Positions 44,427 to 56,019 of a stretch of DNA of 64,000 nt are shown here, piece after piece. The position numbers were made by a program, and so were the translations under genes. The stretch spans positions 259,186-323,185 of the forward strand of contig MU130157.1 in assembly GCA_015039465.1 (NCBI GenBank), written 5' to 3'. The notes below the pieces were generated by a model, which did not search any database, was not told where the DNA came from, and saw only the letters and a program-made list of their open reading frames with translations. The DNA is from Phlegmacium glaucopus. Lineage: Eukaryota; Basidiomycota; Agaricomycetes; Agaricales; Cortinariaceae. How positions within the stretch are numbered: the stretch's first letter is position 1; every line of letters starts with the position of its first letter.

Positions 44427-46853
44427 GATTAGTTATGGTAGACCATATCTACTTAATGCCACGTTTTTAAAAATATTCACTGCCCAATCGTGCCTTGGGG
44501 GTTCTAACGGAGCGTCTTTTTCATGTCCTTCGTGAATACGGCTGGAACATTTCATGCAATGAAAAAGTCTTCTGAATGCTATCAACTCCATATATTTTGT
44601 CTGCTCAACGCGCGCCTAGTACGACTCAGAGAGACTGACAATTCTCTGGGATTCCAAGTTTCAAGGAAATGTAGCTTGATCCAAGCTTAAGAGTCCGAGT
44701 CATCCTAAAGAAGGTAGTACTACTTATACCACTATGATACCATCTATTAAAAGTTCCACTGTTTTAAGGATCTTCCCGGCGCTTCGTAACATTGCAATTC
44801 AGCATGTGTTACTGTTCTTTTTATAGAACCTTTTCAAACCCCAGGTTCCTGTCTGATCCCGAGATATGTGTTTGAACCTTGGTATCCGGGCATCACATGT
44901 TTGAAGTAAAGCATTCGTCTGAGTCCGGCGGCTCTATGCCTAGTATAATTAGACATATTTCCAAAACTTACTAGTTACCCGAGTAACTGACCTTGTATCA
45001 TGTTACACGTTCTAATATATCTGTACTTTGCACAGGGCATCAACCTCTCGTTACTTTCTCTCGCGGGTTCGTCAACCCTTCTATAGCCAAGATACCTAAA
45101 CTCTACTTCTATTGCAATTTCCGACAAGAATCCGAATCCGACTCAACTGACCAAACACCGCTTATGAATCGCTATACACGCTATGACGTCGACTCTTTCA
45201 ACGCCGCTTGCCTTGAAATAGCCTCTTCTCGTTGACTTGCCTTGCACGCGGATCTTGGGGGATGAATCAGAGTTGAATCAGCCGTATAGATGGGAGTCGA
45301 CTCTGAGTTTAAATTTCACTTACCCCTAGGCTACTTTTACCTCGTAGTTGTCAGTTGGACCCTGGTAATTTTTCTAATTCTGTTGGTGGATGGATATTGA
45401 TAATAGATAGATTAGATAGATTAGATGGTTGCCAAAACAATTCAAAATAAAATTCACATGGAATGTCATCTGGGTCCCTTTGGAACGTTTCAGTCGAGTT
45501 CAAGCCTTTTCTCGTGGTTGTTTAGCAGTTTCTCAGGCTGAGTACTAAATTTAAAACACAGATCTCTTTGGCCGTCAAAACTCAAGAGCTCGCTCGATTA
45601 AGGACGACATGTTCTCGGCTCGGCTCCCCCTTCTCTTATCGTAAAATTCCGAGTCAGTTATCCATTTATGTGGCTTCGGAAGTTCGGAATCTTCTATATG
45701 TTTTTCAAAAAAATATGCTCCCAAAGACTAGCTGTACGATTATCTATGATTATCTGATCGCGGACATGTGGCGCATACTGGATTATACTCCCTCATGATC
45801 AAATCCGGTCAATTTCGACTTAAAAGTTACTGTCGTCCTCCTTCATGTTTTCTCGCGCGCGCTGATCTGTTTCGTTGCTTGAACGTGTGTGAACCTTGGC
45901 CATGTCGACAGTTGCTTAAGAGTGGAAGCAGGTGGAGGCTCAGCTAGGCTCAGTCTACTAGTAACTACTCAGCCAGTAAATTTTTAGAGTGAAGTAGCAT
46001 GCAACAATTACTACCGATCTATCTATAATTATGGTGTCCGGATGGGACCGCACGCACTGTTGAAACCCACTGCATTGTGCAACGTAAGAATTCACGTATA
46101 CAATATAACCATTGAAAAATATTGAAACTCGGGGAAATGAATGGACCATATTATTAGTAAAGCGATAGGACAATACGGCCCTCGTGGTATGTAAAGCTGG
46201 CTAGTGAACTCTGCCTCCGAGTTCGGCCGACATTATTCCACTGAATCCGCGCGTCTCTACCGAGCTCTACCGACGCGTCGCGATTTTAGTGAGACTCGGT
46301 AAATTTTTTGACGTAGTTTCATGAGTCATAACTTTGCCGTTACCTCGGATCGGACCCAGGAGGCTGCCCAAGTCATCTTAATCTCTCAACCCATATGCAC
46401 GCACGCACACATGCTCTCAGCGCATAGAGTGTCAAAACTTCTGAACGTTGAAGGGTAAAATGATTAGCAGCGAAGCCAAGTTGGTTGACAAGCGTTTTAA
46501 ATAGGCCTAGTAGATAGATTATGAGAAAGAAAACGTACAACAAGTGTGGGTGATATAATACAATTGCATGAAGATCGGTAGTAATAAAGGAGAAAAAAAG
46601 ACGTACAAGTTAAAGTAGCGGTCATAGTAGGAGAGCAAGAACGAAAAAAAACGTTTAAAGCAAAGGTACACGACATTTGGGTAAGGTAGAAGGAAGAAAC
46701 GACAAGCGGGAGAACCAGAGATTGATGTCCCAATAATTTTAAAGATAAAAGATCCAAAGAAAAAAAAGCATAACTTGCCATGTACATCCTAAATGTCCGA
46801 CTTGAAGATCGTGAAAAGGGGGACTGCCCAGATAGCTGGCCGGCCGTAAACCA
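44427..46853. other. Long intergenic stretch, no supported gene
   Basis: About 2.4 kb. An 80-codon plus-strand frame at 44993-45235 (ending CLEIASSR) has no domain or splice support. A GATAGATTA microsatellite lies near 45402-45425. The right part (46400-46850) is AT-rich with poly(A)/poly(T)-like runs, possibly the 3' UTR of the next gene on the minus strand. Confidence 0.4.
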
Positions 46854-47732
46854 TCAAGCCGCACAATCCAACATTTCCCAATCGTGAACCTCGTTCTTCA
46901 CGAAGACCCAAGATTTCGTCAACACGGGAGACGCCAGACTCGACGTCGACAGGTTGAAGGTAGAATCCGACATCACGACATCGTTGTCTCTGTCTCGCTC
47001 CCGCTCCTGATCAGCCACAATTCGCTCCAGCTCCTTGGTGGCATCGATGATGGACAGGGCCAGCCTGGGGCCCATATGGAGGATTTTCTGGCCTACAGGA
47101 CTGGAGCGCATGTGGGTTTTGATGGCAACACGATACAGATCAGGCTCTGGCTTTGAACGAGGGAAGACGGGACGACCTGGGAGGACAGTGCGTGCAGGAG
47201 AGAGAGGAGAGGAGGTCCGGTGTGTACGGGTGATGGTAATGGGGGAAGCCACAGATGGCAATATCACCTGTGATGGTGCTTTGGGCGGAGCTACGCGCTT
47301 GATGGTATTGAATGTCACTTTGTGAGTAGACGGGGGTTGGGCTGTGGATGGTTGACGTTGCTGCTGCTGCGGAAGCTGCTGGTTTCCGTCCTGTGGGACT
47401 AAGTCGATTGGCCGTGTGCGGATAGTGATGGGTTCCGCAGTGGCACGGTTAACAAGACCCTTCCGTCGCAGTCGCTGTTCTTTGTAATACTGCAGAGTAC
47501 GGTAGTAGGGGAGAGTAGCTGTATTGTTGGCAGGGTTGGCAGATGCTGATGTGGCATTCGTCTCTGGAAGGTGGACTAGGGTCTCTGTACGGCGTAGTGA
47601 ACCCATCTGTGCTGTACGAAGTGCTTTAGCTGGGCGTGAGAGCGCTGGAGTGGGATAGGAGAACGAGGATGTACGCTTGCGAGTAGAAGAGTGCTGTTGC
47701 TGGACCGGAAGGGGAGAGTGCACAATGGACAT
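46854..47732 (-). CDS. Hypothetical disordered protein, 292 residues
   Basis: A single exon from ATG 47730-47732 to the stop at 46854. It is low-complexity and basic/Ser/Pro-rich, with a glutamine run (LPQQQQRQ) and a YYRTLQYYKEQRLRRKG segment. The C-terminus is better ordered: YRVAIKTHMRSSPVGQKIL, GPRLALSIIDATKELERIV and a final SWVFVKNEVHDWEML. No recognised domain, but the C-terminal portion looks conserved in composition and could be a protein-interaction motif. Confidence 0.65.
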   Translation of the reverse strand: MSIVHSPLPVQQQHSSTRKRTSSFSYPTPALSRPAKALRTAQMGSLRRTETLVHLPETNATSASANPANNTATLPYYRTLQYYKEQRLRRKGLVNRATAEPITIRTRPIDLVPQDGNQQLPQQQQRQPSTAQPPSTHKVTFNTIKRVAPPKAPSQVILPSVASPITITRTHRTSSPLSPARTVLPGRPVFPRSKPEPDLYRVAIKTHMRSSPVGQKILHMGPRLALSIIDATKELERIVADQERERDRDNDVVMSDSTFNLSTSSLASPVLTKSWVFVKNEVHDWEMLDCAA

Positions 47733-48389
47733 AAAGGCTTATGAAGGAGCAGAGGGGAAGGGAAGGACGCAAATAGAGAAAGCCTGGACTGTGCTTGGTT
47801 GATATTTGTGAGCCAAGAACAAAAGCGTTACCCGCTTGGATAAGTAAATCATGTGACCGATGAGTCACAGATCTAGTTTGTGGCCGTGTCCTCGGAACGG
47901 AACACTGATACAAAGCATAGCCCTGCATCGCCCCGCGTTTGCAGATCATCATGTCAATGAATAATTGAAAGATGGCAACTGTACTCAGTGTTTTGATGTG
48001 TTCCGAACGACTCCATCGCAGTGATATCAATCAAAAAGGCGGGATTGGTAAGGCATGAGGCGCATCAAATGACCTCCCAAGCGCCGCAAATGTCTGTCAG
48101 TTGTGGGAAACCATGCGGCGGAGGTGTGCTGGTAAGCGTGCACAATCCAGAAACAGGTAAAAGATACCGCAAAGTGTGGGAAGTAGAGCCAATCGGAAAG
48201 ATACCTTGAAAGGCTTCTCCAGAATAGGCTAGTCAGTTGTACTGTTGTGCGCGAGGTGTGGTTTGTGTGAAAGAAGCATTCAAGACGTCAAAACGAGCTC
48301 AAACAAAGGAATCTTATCTTTCAGATAAGAACTTGTAGCATCACCAACTCATCAGCTTTGATATTTGCAAAAGTACTGGACCCTACCAC
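47733..48389. other. Intergenic, divergent promoters of the 46.9-kb gene and urease
   Basis: About 650 bp between two divergent start codons. Minus- and plus-strand frames here lack coding character. It presumably carries both promoters; a GATAAG near 48325 (TCTTATCTTTCAGATAAGA inverted GATA pair at 48312-48330) is a typical nitrogen-regulatory GATA site and fits urease control. Confidence 0.45.
48312..48330. promoter_or_regulatory. Inverted GATA site pair upstream of urease
   Basis: Two opposed GATAAG motifs (CTTATC then GATAAG) form a palindrome about 60 bp before the urease start codon. GATA factors of the AreA/Nit2 type activate nitrogen-catabolic genes through such sites; the use here is inference. 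Confidence 0.55.
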
Positions 48390-51300
48390 ATGCATCTTCT
48401 GCCTCGTGAAGAAGCCAAGCTCCTGCTCCACCAGGTTCGCTTTTTTACGGTAAATTTTCAAGCGATAAAGGCAAACCACGAAAATCTCCTTTTCAGGCTG
48501 GGTTCCTGGCTCAAAAGCGCCTCGCTCGAGGATTACGATTGAATAAAACAGAAACTATCGCCCTTATAGCTTCACAGCTCCAGGAGCGTATCAGAGATGG
48601 ACGACATTCCGTTGCGGAGCTTATGCGCGATGGAAAGAAAATGCTAGGCCGCAGACATGTTCTTCCAGATGTGCCAAGTCTATTGCATGAGATTCAAGTT
48701 GAAGGAACATTCCCTGACGGGTGAGTTTCGGCTTGGATAATTCTCTAACGATTCGGCTAACGAGTTATACCTAGTGTATTTTTGGTGACTGTCCATGATC
48801 CTATCTGCACCGAATCAGGAGACCTCGACGCTGCTCTGTATGGATCCTTCCTCCCCATACCACCAGAGTCTGCTTTTCCTATCATTGACATATCAGAATA
48901 TGCCGCAGAAAAAGTACCTGGAGCTATTATCGCAAAGGAAGAGCGCATCATTATCAATAAGGGTAGACAACGTATCCAACTGCGCGTCACCAACAATGGT
49001 GATAGGCCTGTCCAAGTGAGCGCTGTTACCATAGTTCTTCTGTGCCTATTCTAAGCATTACATGTTAGATTGGATCTCACTATCATTTTATCGAGACAAA
49101 TCCCCATCTTTCCTTCGACCGAGGAAAAGCCTATGGGAAACGACTCGATATTCCAGCAGGTACCGCAGTACGATTCGAACCTGGAGATGTCAAAATAGTA
49201 GATCTCGTAGCCATCTCTGGCGCCAAAATCATTACAGGTGGAAACAATCTGGCAACTGGTGTTGTAGACCTAAGCAGGACGGATGCCATTGTAGCTGGGT
49301 TGATTCAGAAGGGGTTTGCACATGTGCCTGAGCCTGGAGCACTTGAGATTCACGAAGATAAAGATATGGGGAGAGAGACGTATATCTCTATGTTTGGTCC
49401 TACTACCGGAGATCGAGTAAGGTTAGGAGATACGGCATTGTGGATTGAGGTAGAACGTGATGAGGTATGAAATTACATCTCCCTTGTTATACTAGACTGA
49501 CGAGGTTTTTGTCTTATTTTTATAGACCATTTATGGGGATGAAGCAAAATTTGGTGGAGGTAATGACTCTTCTCTTGGGTCACCAACGACCGTTAATCCG
49601 ATGATTAGGGAAAACTATACGTGAGGGAATGGGACAAGCTACCAACCGCTCCTCAGTGGAAACTCTCGACCTCGTGATCACCAATGCTCTTATAATCGAT
49701 TGGTCTGGCATTTACAAAGTAAGGGCCCTATATTCTTTACGTCCGTCACTCAGGCTTAATTTTGACAAATAGGCCGACATTGGTGTCAAAGATGGCTTAA
49801 TCGTAGGCATTGGGAAAGCTGGAAATCCAGATGTCATGGCCTACGTCCATCCTTCCTTGATCATTGGCTCCTCAACTGAGGTTATAGCTGGCGAAAAACT
49901 TATAATCACAGCAGGTGCTATTGATGCCCACATCCACTACATCTGTCCTCAGCAAGTAGAAGAAGCCCTCGCAGCGGGTACCACGACCATGATTGGTGGA
50001 GGAACTGGTCCCAGTGCAGGTACCAATGCGACGACATGTACTTCGAGTCCATTCTACATGCGCCATATGCTGGCTGCTACGGATAGCCTTGCGATGAACT
50101 TTGCATTCACGGGGAAAGGGAATGATGCAGGTCCCCAAGCGCTTGAGGATATTGTGCGAGCTGGAGCTTGTGGCCTGAAGTTGCATGAAGATTGGGGGTC
50201 AACACCGGCAGCTATTGTGAATTGTTTGGATGTTGCAGATAAATATGATGTTCAGGTAAGTGTTCCTTTCCATGCCGACACTAACTGTAAATCTGACAAT
50301 CGTTTCCATAAGGTTAACATCCATACAGACACTTTGAACGAGAGCGGTTTCGTTGAGAGTATGAAAATTTTGTTTTATCCGGTACAAACCGCGGCTGACG
50401 GAAACTTGAAACCCAGGTACCATTGCTGCATTTGGGAATCGTACGATCCACACGTATCACAGTGAAGGCGCCGGTGAGTTGATGGACGCATTTGATATCA
50501 TGTCATTCTCATTATCCTCTTTCTCTACATGCTAGGCGGTGGTCATGCACCCGACATTATCGTCGTCTGTGGACTACCCAATGTCCTTCCATCGTCCACT
50601 AATCCCACACGGCCATACGCTAAAAATACGCTTGACGAACACCTCGATGTAAGCATGAAACGCATCACACTTGTTACATAAATATATATGATCTGATACG
50701 TTACTCTCACAGATGCTAATGGTGTGCCATCATCTCGATAGGACTATCCCCGAAGACCTTGCCTTTGCCGAGTCACGTATCCGAGCTGAGACGGTAGCTG
50801 CTGAAGACGTCTTACATGATACTGGTGCTATTTCCATGATTAGTTCTGACTCTCAAGCTATGGGCCGTGTTGGAGAAGTAGTTAGCCGGACTTGGAGAAC
50901 AGCGAGCAAGCTGCGTGAGTTTAGAGGACCTTTGGTGTCTTTGGGCGATAGTGAAGGAAAGGATAACGGGAGAGTTAAGAGATATGTGGCCAAGTATACA
51001 ATCAATCCGTATGTCGCTTCTTTCGGGAATTTTGCGTATTTTGAATTTGGTATTTTCCAGAGCTATTACCCATGGAATTAGCCACGTCGTTGGTCACGTT
51101 GCTGTTGGTACTCTCGCCGATCTCGTCCTCTGGAAACCAGAAAACTTCGGCGCTAAACCTGAGATGGTGCTCAAATCAGGTGTGATTGCATGGGCGCAGG
51201 TCCGTTACCCTTCCCCAATTAAATTAAAAATACACTTATTGATGCACGGATCATTCTTTTCTTTTCCTACATCGCCATTCTTACACACAATACAATCCCG

Positions 51301-51655
51301 ACTGGCCGGCCATTACGCGTAGATTGGAGATGCCAATGCCTCTATTCCAATCGTCCAACCATTCTATTCTAAACCCATGTGGGGTTCCAAACAGGGATCA
51401 GCAGCGCTCAATTCAGTCGCTTTTGTTTCTCAACTATCCGTCTCTACGGGCGCTATTGCATCTTATGGATTATCCAAACGAGTCGAACCCGTACGTGGAT
51501 GTAGGTCGGTGAGCAAGAAGGATATGAAATGGAACGATGCGACTCCAGAAATGAAAGTTGATCCGGAGAATTATGAAGTTCACGCGGATGGGGAGTTGGC
51601 GGATATAGCTCCTGCTGAAACGGTACCACTTGCGAGGGCGTACAATCTATTTTGA
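48390..51655 (+). CDS. Urease (single-chain, nickel-dependent)
   Basis: Thirteen exons (first 48390-48434; last 51323-51655) total 2517 nt, 838 residues. Fungal urease fuses the bacterial gamma, beta and alpha parts: gamma starts [12 protein letters not shown], beta contains [17 protein letters not shown], and alpha starts [20 protein letters not shown]. Active-site pieces are all present: HIHYICPQQ (nickel ligand histidines), GLKLHEDWG (carbamylated lysine), [11 protein letters not shown] (His ligand), [18 protein letters not shown] [15 protein letters not shown], the mobile flap [13 protein letters not shown], and [12 protein letters not shown] (Asp ligand). It hydrolyses urea to ammonia and carbamate in the cytosol and needs UreD/F/G-type chaperones, which are not in this window. 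Intact. Confidence 0.96.
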
Positions 51656-52620
51656 ATGTGGGGAGGGGGGGAAAGTGTTTGTGGGATTGTTTTGCTTGTC
51701 TGATTTTGTAAAGATTACGGAAATTGTATACAGTGGCTGTTCTTTTGTAACTTGTAAGATGCTCAATGTATAAAGATCAACGAACTATCCTATCTGATTG
51801 ATCTCGGTGGAATCATCGTATCATATGGATAGCCACCCGAAGCCTTATAATAGCTATGGTTTCTGAGGGACCAGGGTAGAGTTTATAAAAAAAAGAGCTG
51901 ATCATGATGAGCTAACCAGGACTTCAATCAACGACTTATCTGCTTCTGTGTACGGTCGAATGTAGGCCAAACTTGGACTTTAGACGCCGCCTTTGGCATG
52001 GGACCAGCAAGCTCTATCGCAAATACTATTTTTCCCCAAGACCAATAGCGCTTGGACCTTGACAGGCTTGAAAAAATACAGAAAAGCCCCGTTTTCTGTA
52101 CGCTGAGAAGCCGCCACCACAGAGAGCTGGCTCGTAGAACAGTGCTTGATCGTTGCCTCAGGCCTGGCCACTGAGTGTCTATAGTTTATTTATTTTTTTG
52201 CCTTTGAAGAGGTTTGACGCTTTGTGATCAGGTTTATTTACTTCTGTCAATGGTAGGGCAGTAGATTGGATGTGGTGTTGGATAAAGATGTGTGTTAAAC
52301 GAGAACGCACGCATAGCGACAGTCGCCAAAGGAGGCTTCTGCGGGCGCCTATTCGTAAATCACACGCGTTTAATGTTAAATCATCCGTAACATAGGCCCT
52401 TACAGAGGCTATGGACGGAATTCATGGTAGTCTAGCATCTAAAGTGGGGGGTCGCTTCGCTGGCTCAATGACCCTGACACAAGTTACATTAGAAAAGCAT
52501 AACTTGAACATTTGTGAGGCATAGATATTACAACAATGCGCTTAGGTAAAAATACATTGAAAGACAAAAAAAAAGGATTAAGGATTACAACTTCCACCCC
52601 CATCCACGTAAATAGATAAA
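51656..52620. other. Intergenic, no supported gene
   Basis: About 960 bp between the urease stop and the next minus-strand gene's stop. The convergent layout suggests this is mainly 3' UTR. A 62-codon minus frame at 51980-52171 has no support. Confidence 0.4.
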
Positions 52621-53544
52621 TCAAAAAGGTTTGATCACATCCATGTCCAAGAAAGAAGCATCGGGGTCATGCGTTTGTTTCTTGAGCCGCCTTCCGCGAT
52701 TTGATTTACTGGCTTCAGCTCGCCGCCTTTGTCCTCTGATTGGAATATATTGTATGGTACGTTGAGAATTGGTACTGGGATGGGAAGAGTACTCTGAGTT
52801 TTCCTCATCTGTGATATCCACGGGTATGGTTTGCTTCGAGCAGGGTATGGGAAAATGTGCCGACGACATGTTCCGATTATCGTCATCGACAAGGATCATT
52901 GTAGGATGATTAGGTATGTCTCGTTCTGATGGGGTGTGTACAAAATATGCCGCGCTAGGTGCACTTGGGGGAGTAGTAGAAAAGCCATGACAAGGTGGGG
53001 CAATAAAGTTTCGCCACTGTGGCTCCTTCAGATCATGTGTTGGTGATTTATGGTTCTTTGCGGGAACATTATCAGAAGGAGTTGTTCTTGTTGAAGTAGG
53101 ATTTTGAGGACATGAATTCTCCACTTGAGGTTTTCTGTGGATACGTGTTAACACGCGAAGAGAAGCAAGGACACAACGGTTAGGTCGATACCTTGTGAAT
53201 ATTTTCCAAATCTTGCTTGAATTATTCTGGGTCTTCTTTCCAGAAGAATGCAAAGAGGATAGCTCGGTGCGAGGTAGGTGAGGCGGAGCCGACATAGGAG
53301 AAATTTCCATAGGCGATACAAGACTCGACGACGAAGTCGTCGTACTCTGCGAATATAATAATATAAAAAAAGGCGCTTCTTGGACTGGGATACTGGATCT
53401 TACCAAATCTCGGATATAAAGGGTTCCATCACGCTGTTCATAGAGGTATTGTGTGTTTGCACTAAAGGCTTGTCCAGTTAGCGAGTCATACTGAAATGTT
53501 GCTCGATCCAGATTGAGCGGTGGGAGAATGCGACAACTCTGCAT
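52621..53544 (-). CDS. Hypothetical disordered protein, three exons
   Basis: Exons 53544-53404, 53346-53192 and 53134-52621 give 269 residues. The start ATG (53542-53544) gives MQSCRILPPLNLDRATFQYD; the frame also extends upstream to a TTG. The middle is Ser/Thr/Pro-rich and the end is basic (RRAEASKSNRGRRLKKQ), suggesting a nuclear protein. IPVDITDEENSEYS resembles a SUMO-interacting motif. No domain recognised. Confidence 0.6.
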   Translation of the reverse strand: MQSCRILPPLNLDRATFQYDSLTGQAFSANTQYLYEQRDGTLYIRDLVRSSIPVQEAPFFILLYSQSTTTSSSSLVSPMEISPMSAPPHLPRTELSSLHSSGKKTQNNSSKIWKIFTRYRPNRCVLASLRVLTRIHRKPQVENSCPQNPTSTRTTPSDNVPAKNHKSPTHDLKEPQWRNFIAPPCHGFSTTPPSAPSAAYFVHTPSERDIPNHPTMILVDDDNRNMSSAHFPIPCSKQTIPVDITDEENSEYSSHPSTNSQRTIQYIPIRGQRRRAEASKSNRGRRLKKQTHDPDASFLDMDVIKPF

Positions 53545-54134
53545 TTTTTGAATCAGAACCTTCGTTGGCAATCGTACCTTAGTTTAAACAAAGATCAATG
53601 CAACGATGAACACCAGAAGTAAAGGTGAGGGTATCCTTGTCCTTGTTGCCTTTAAAGCTTTAAAGGCTGGCAAAAGCGTCGTGAACGTTGCAATGGGAGA
53701 AAGGCTTTATATACCTAGGCACCTAGGCACGCCGCTCTTCCGTGGCCTATGGCAAAAAAAAAAGGATATTCGTGCAGTGGCACAATGGTCAGAGATGGCG
53801 AGGGGGGGTGGCCCACAACTTGGAAGAGGGCGCAGTAGCACAATGATCAAGCTCAAGCCGAGTCGCAAGGTAGTACATGCAGTTCCATTGGTCATCGTTC
53901 CGACTGACGTACGAGCTAGCACGGCCGTTCGTAACAACCAAGCGCAGTTGAATGGTTGATGAAGAGATGAATACGTATAACAGAAAGTGATTGTTCAATA
54001 TTAATATAAACTTGTTCGATAAGTAAAATTATGTGATCACTAAATTCTTGTGATCACCTGTAATGTTAAGTTGTTAACGCCAACACCATCAAAGGCTTAA
54101 GTTCCTTCAACAAAGAACGAAATGAATCGGAAAG
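53545..54134. other. Intergenic, no supported gene
   Basis: About 590 bp upstream of the 52.6-kb gene. A 117-codon plus-strand frame at 53606-53959 is probably chance: it has no upstream promoter-like context and its composition is unlike its neighbours. Confidence 0.4.
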
Positions 54135-54904
54135 TTACAAATACTTAGTTGTCCATCTTGTATCTGACAATAAACGACTACTCAAGTCAGGTCGTCCTTC
54201 CAAGTCTGAGTCAGGGAAGACATCGTCGTGCGAGTGGTTCGCATCATAACGATCGTCGTGTTCGACCTTGAACTGAGCGGGGATCATGGTAGCATTTATA
54301 CATCCTGGACTCCATTCGTCCTCTTTACAACAACTCCACATCATGATAGTGCGTACCGCCTTACGTGCCATATCACCAGGGCTGCCTGACAAGAATTCAT
54401 AGTCTTCTTCCTCAAGATTGCCTGGTAATTGCTCAGCCATGATTTGAAAAGAATTTACATGAGTAAAGACTGACCAGGATGGTAGACGCAGTCAGACAGA
54501 AATGAGGCTTCTGTTGCAGTACTTATATGTCGCTTGTGATTGTGATTGGGCGTTTGTGTAGAAATCGTGAGGGTTTTATGCTGGCGGCGTGGCCTACTGC
54601 GACGCTTCTCAGATTTGGGGGTCTTCGGGGTGGTAGGGGTGGTAGGCGGGGATTCTCGGGTGACTTGGGCATACCCAAGTTCTTTCACGATAGCACGATG
54701 AAATTGGGGGCTACTTTCAGCCAATTTAACCATGATCGCACGAAGTTTTGAGTCAGGGACAGCGGCGACGGAAGCACGCAGTGCAAGAGACGAACATTCA
54801 CCGGCAGATGGGGAGCTGGGTGGGTACGGAAACGCTGAAACGTAGTCAGAGAAAGTTGAGGGCAAATGGAACATAGTCATATTCAGCGGCCGAGGAGCAG
54901 CCAT
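54135..54904 (-). CDS. Z1: zinc-binding-like protein (relative of Z2)
   Basis: Two exons (54904-54475 and 54421-54135) give 238 residues. After a low-complexity start the protein has ALRASVAAVPDSKLRAIMVKL, a Thr/Pro and basic segment, then CVYHPG at the exon join, followed by GDMARKAVRTIMMWSCCK and SPGC. The order C-x-x-H-P-G, W-S-C-C, G-C matches Z2 (59.3 kb), so the Cys/His set may bind zinc. An upstream CxxC pair seen in Z2 is missing here. Function unknown; seen only as a fungal-style protein. Confidence 0.65.
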
Positions 54905-56019
54905 GAGTTCTCTGCTTTGGTATTTGCAACGTTAAAGCTGCGTGGATTGGCTGCAGGGGGGGAAGGTAGAACATTGAATAAGTACAGGTCTTAAGTAGTT
55001 TAGTCTTGGTACGCAGAACAAGAGTTCAATCCGATGGAGGCCGTACCTTTGTCACAGTAAGAAGGACAACATTTTCGGTCTCCAACAAAGTAACCGCAAC
55101 GTTTTTCCCACGACACTTGTGCATATGAGGTAACAAAAAAGTTCATTCATACATGATCAGTGCAATCAACAGAATTCAATCACTCCTTTTTGGGTGATCA
55201 GTTGCGGGTATATAAATGACTAAAGAGATGGTATATATGTCAAGCATGTCTGAAAATTTGAATTTAAAGTATATGCTTTTATTTGGAGTTATAAAAGTTG
55301 ACTGCAGTTTGGGGAAATTTTGTGGGACTATAGCATCATATGTGGAGTTGAGGTGGAGTGATGTGGACTGATGTGGACCGTATATGGCGCTTAATCCATG
55401 TGTCAAGTTCAATCAAAGTTTATAATTCCTGAGATGCTAATTTCGATTTTTCAGACACAAACGAACCGCAGCGGGGTGAGATGGAGATCGAACGCTATTG
55501 AGCACATCCAGGGGGTCCCGGAGTTTTAGTCTGTGACTTGAAGGGGTTACTAATTTTTTTTCCTAATAGCATTTTGAACGACACCTTTCTGACCTTGTAT
55601 CATCATAACATAGGTATGTACAGTTTTATATTTGCCTTTAGGAACAAATTATTCAGTGATTATACAAGATTGCCAAAAAAAACCAACAAAAAACATATGG
55701 AGACTTATAACTTGTGATCCGACTACATCCCATCAAAACAGTAGAGGCAGGGCGGTGATATTTAAAACTATGCAGACCTCTGATTCATATTTTATCCAGA
55801 ATTTGAGATGTCGGCTTATAAAATGGCATAGTGGGCGATCACATTCAGAACTAGTTTCAATGTTTGGATCTCAAAAATATGGTCAAGTTACATACACTGT
55901 AAAAACAACATCGTGGTAAGGTTCATATGCGTCGTTGAGCTGGCCGCAACTCGTGAGATCTTCGGATTTGTTGCATGATTTTATTTCTGCCATCGGGAAG
56001 CTAGAAGACACCCTCTCAA
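54905..56019. other. Intergenic, no supported gene
   Basis: AT-rich stretch of 1.1 kb. Frames at 55176-55412 (minus) and 55632-55919 (plus) have no coding signature. It contains several short poly(A) and poly(T) runs. Confidence 0.4.

Noticed and set aside
44993..45235. An 80-codon plus-strand frame in the 44.4-46.8 kb gap
   Set aside because: Short, with no domain, no splice context and no paralogue in the window.
53606..53959. A 117-codon plus-strand frame
   Set aside because: No homology-like motifs, no introns, and unlike neighbouring genes in composition.
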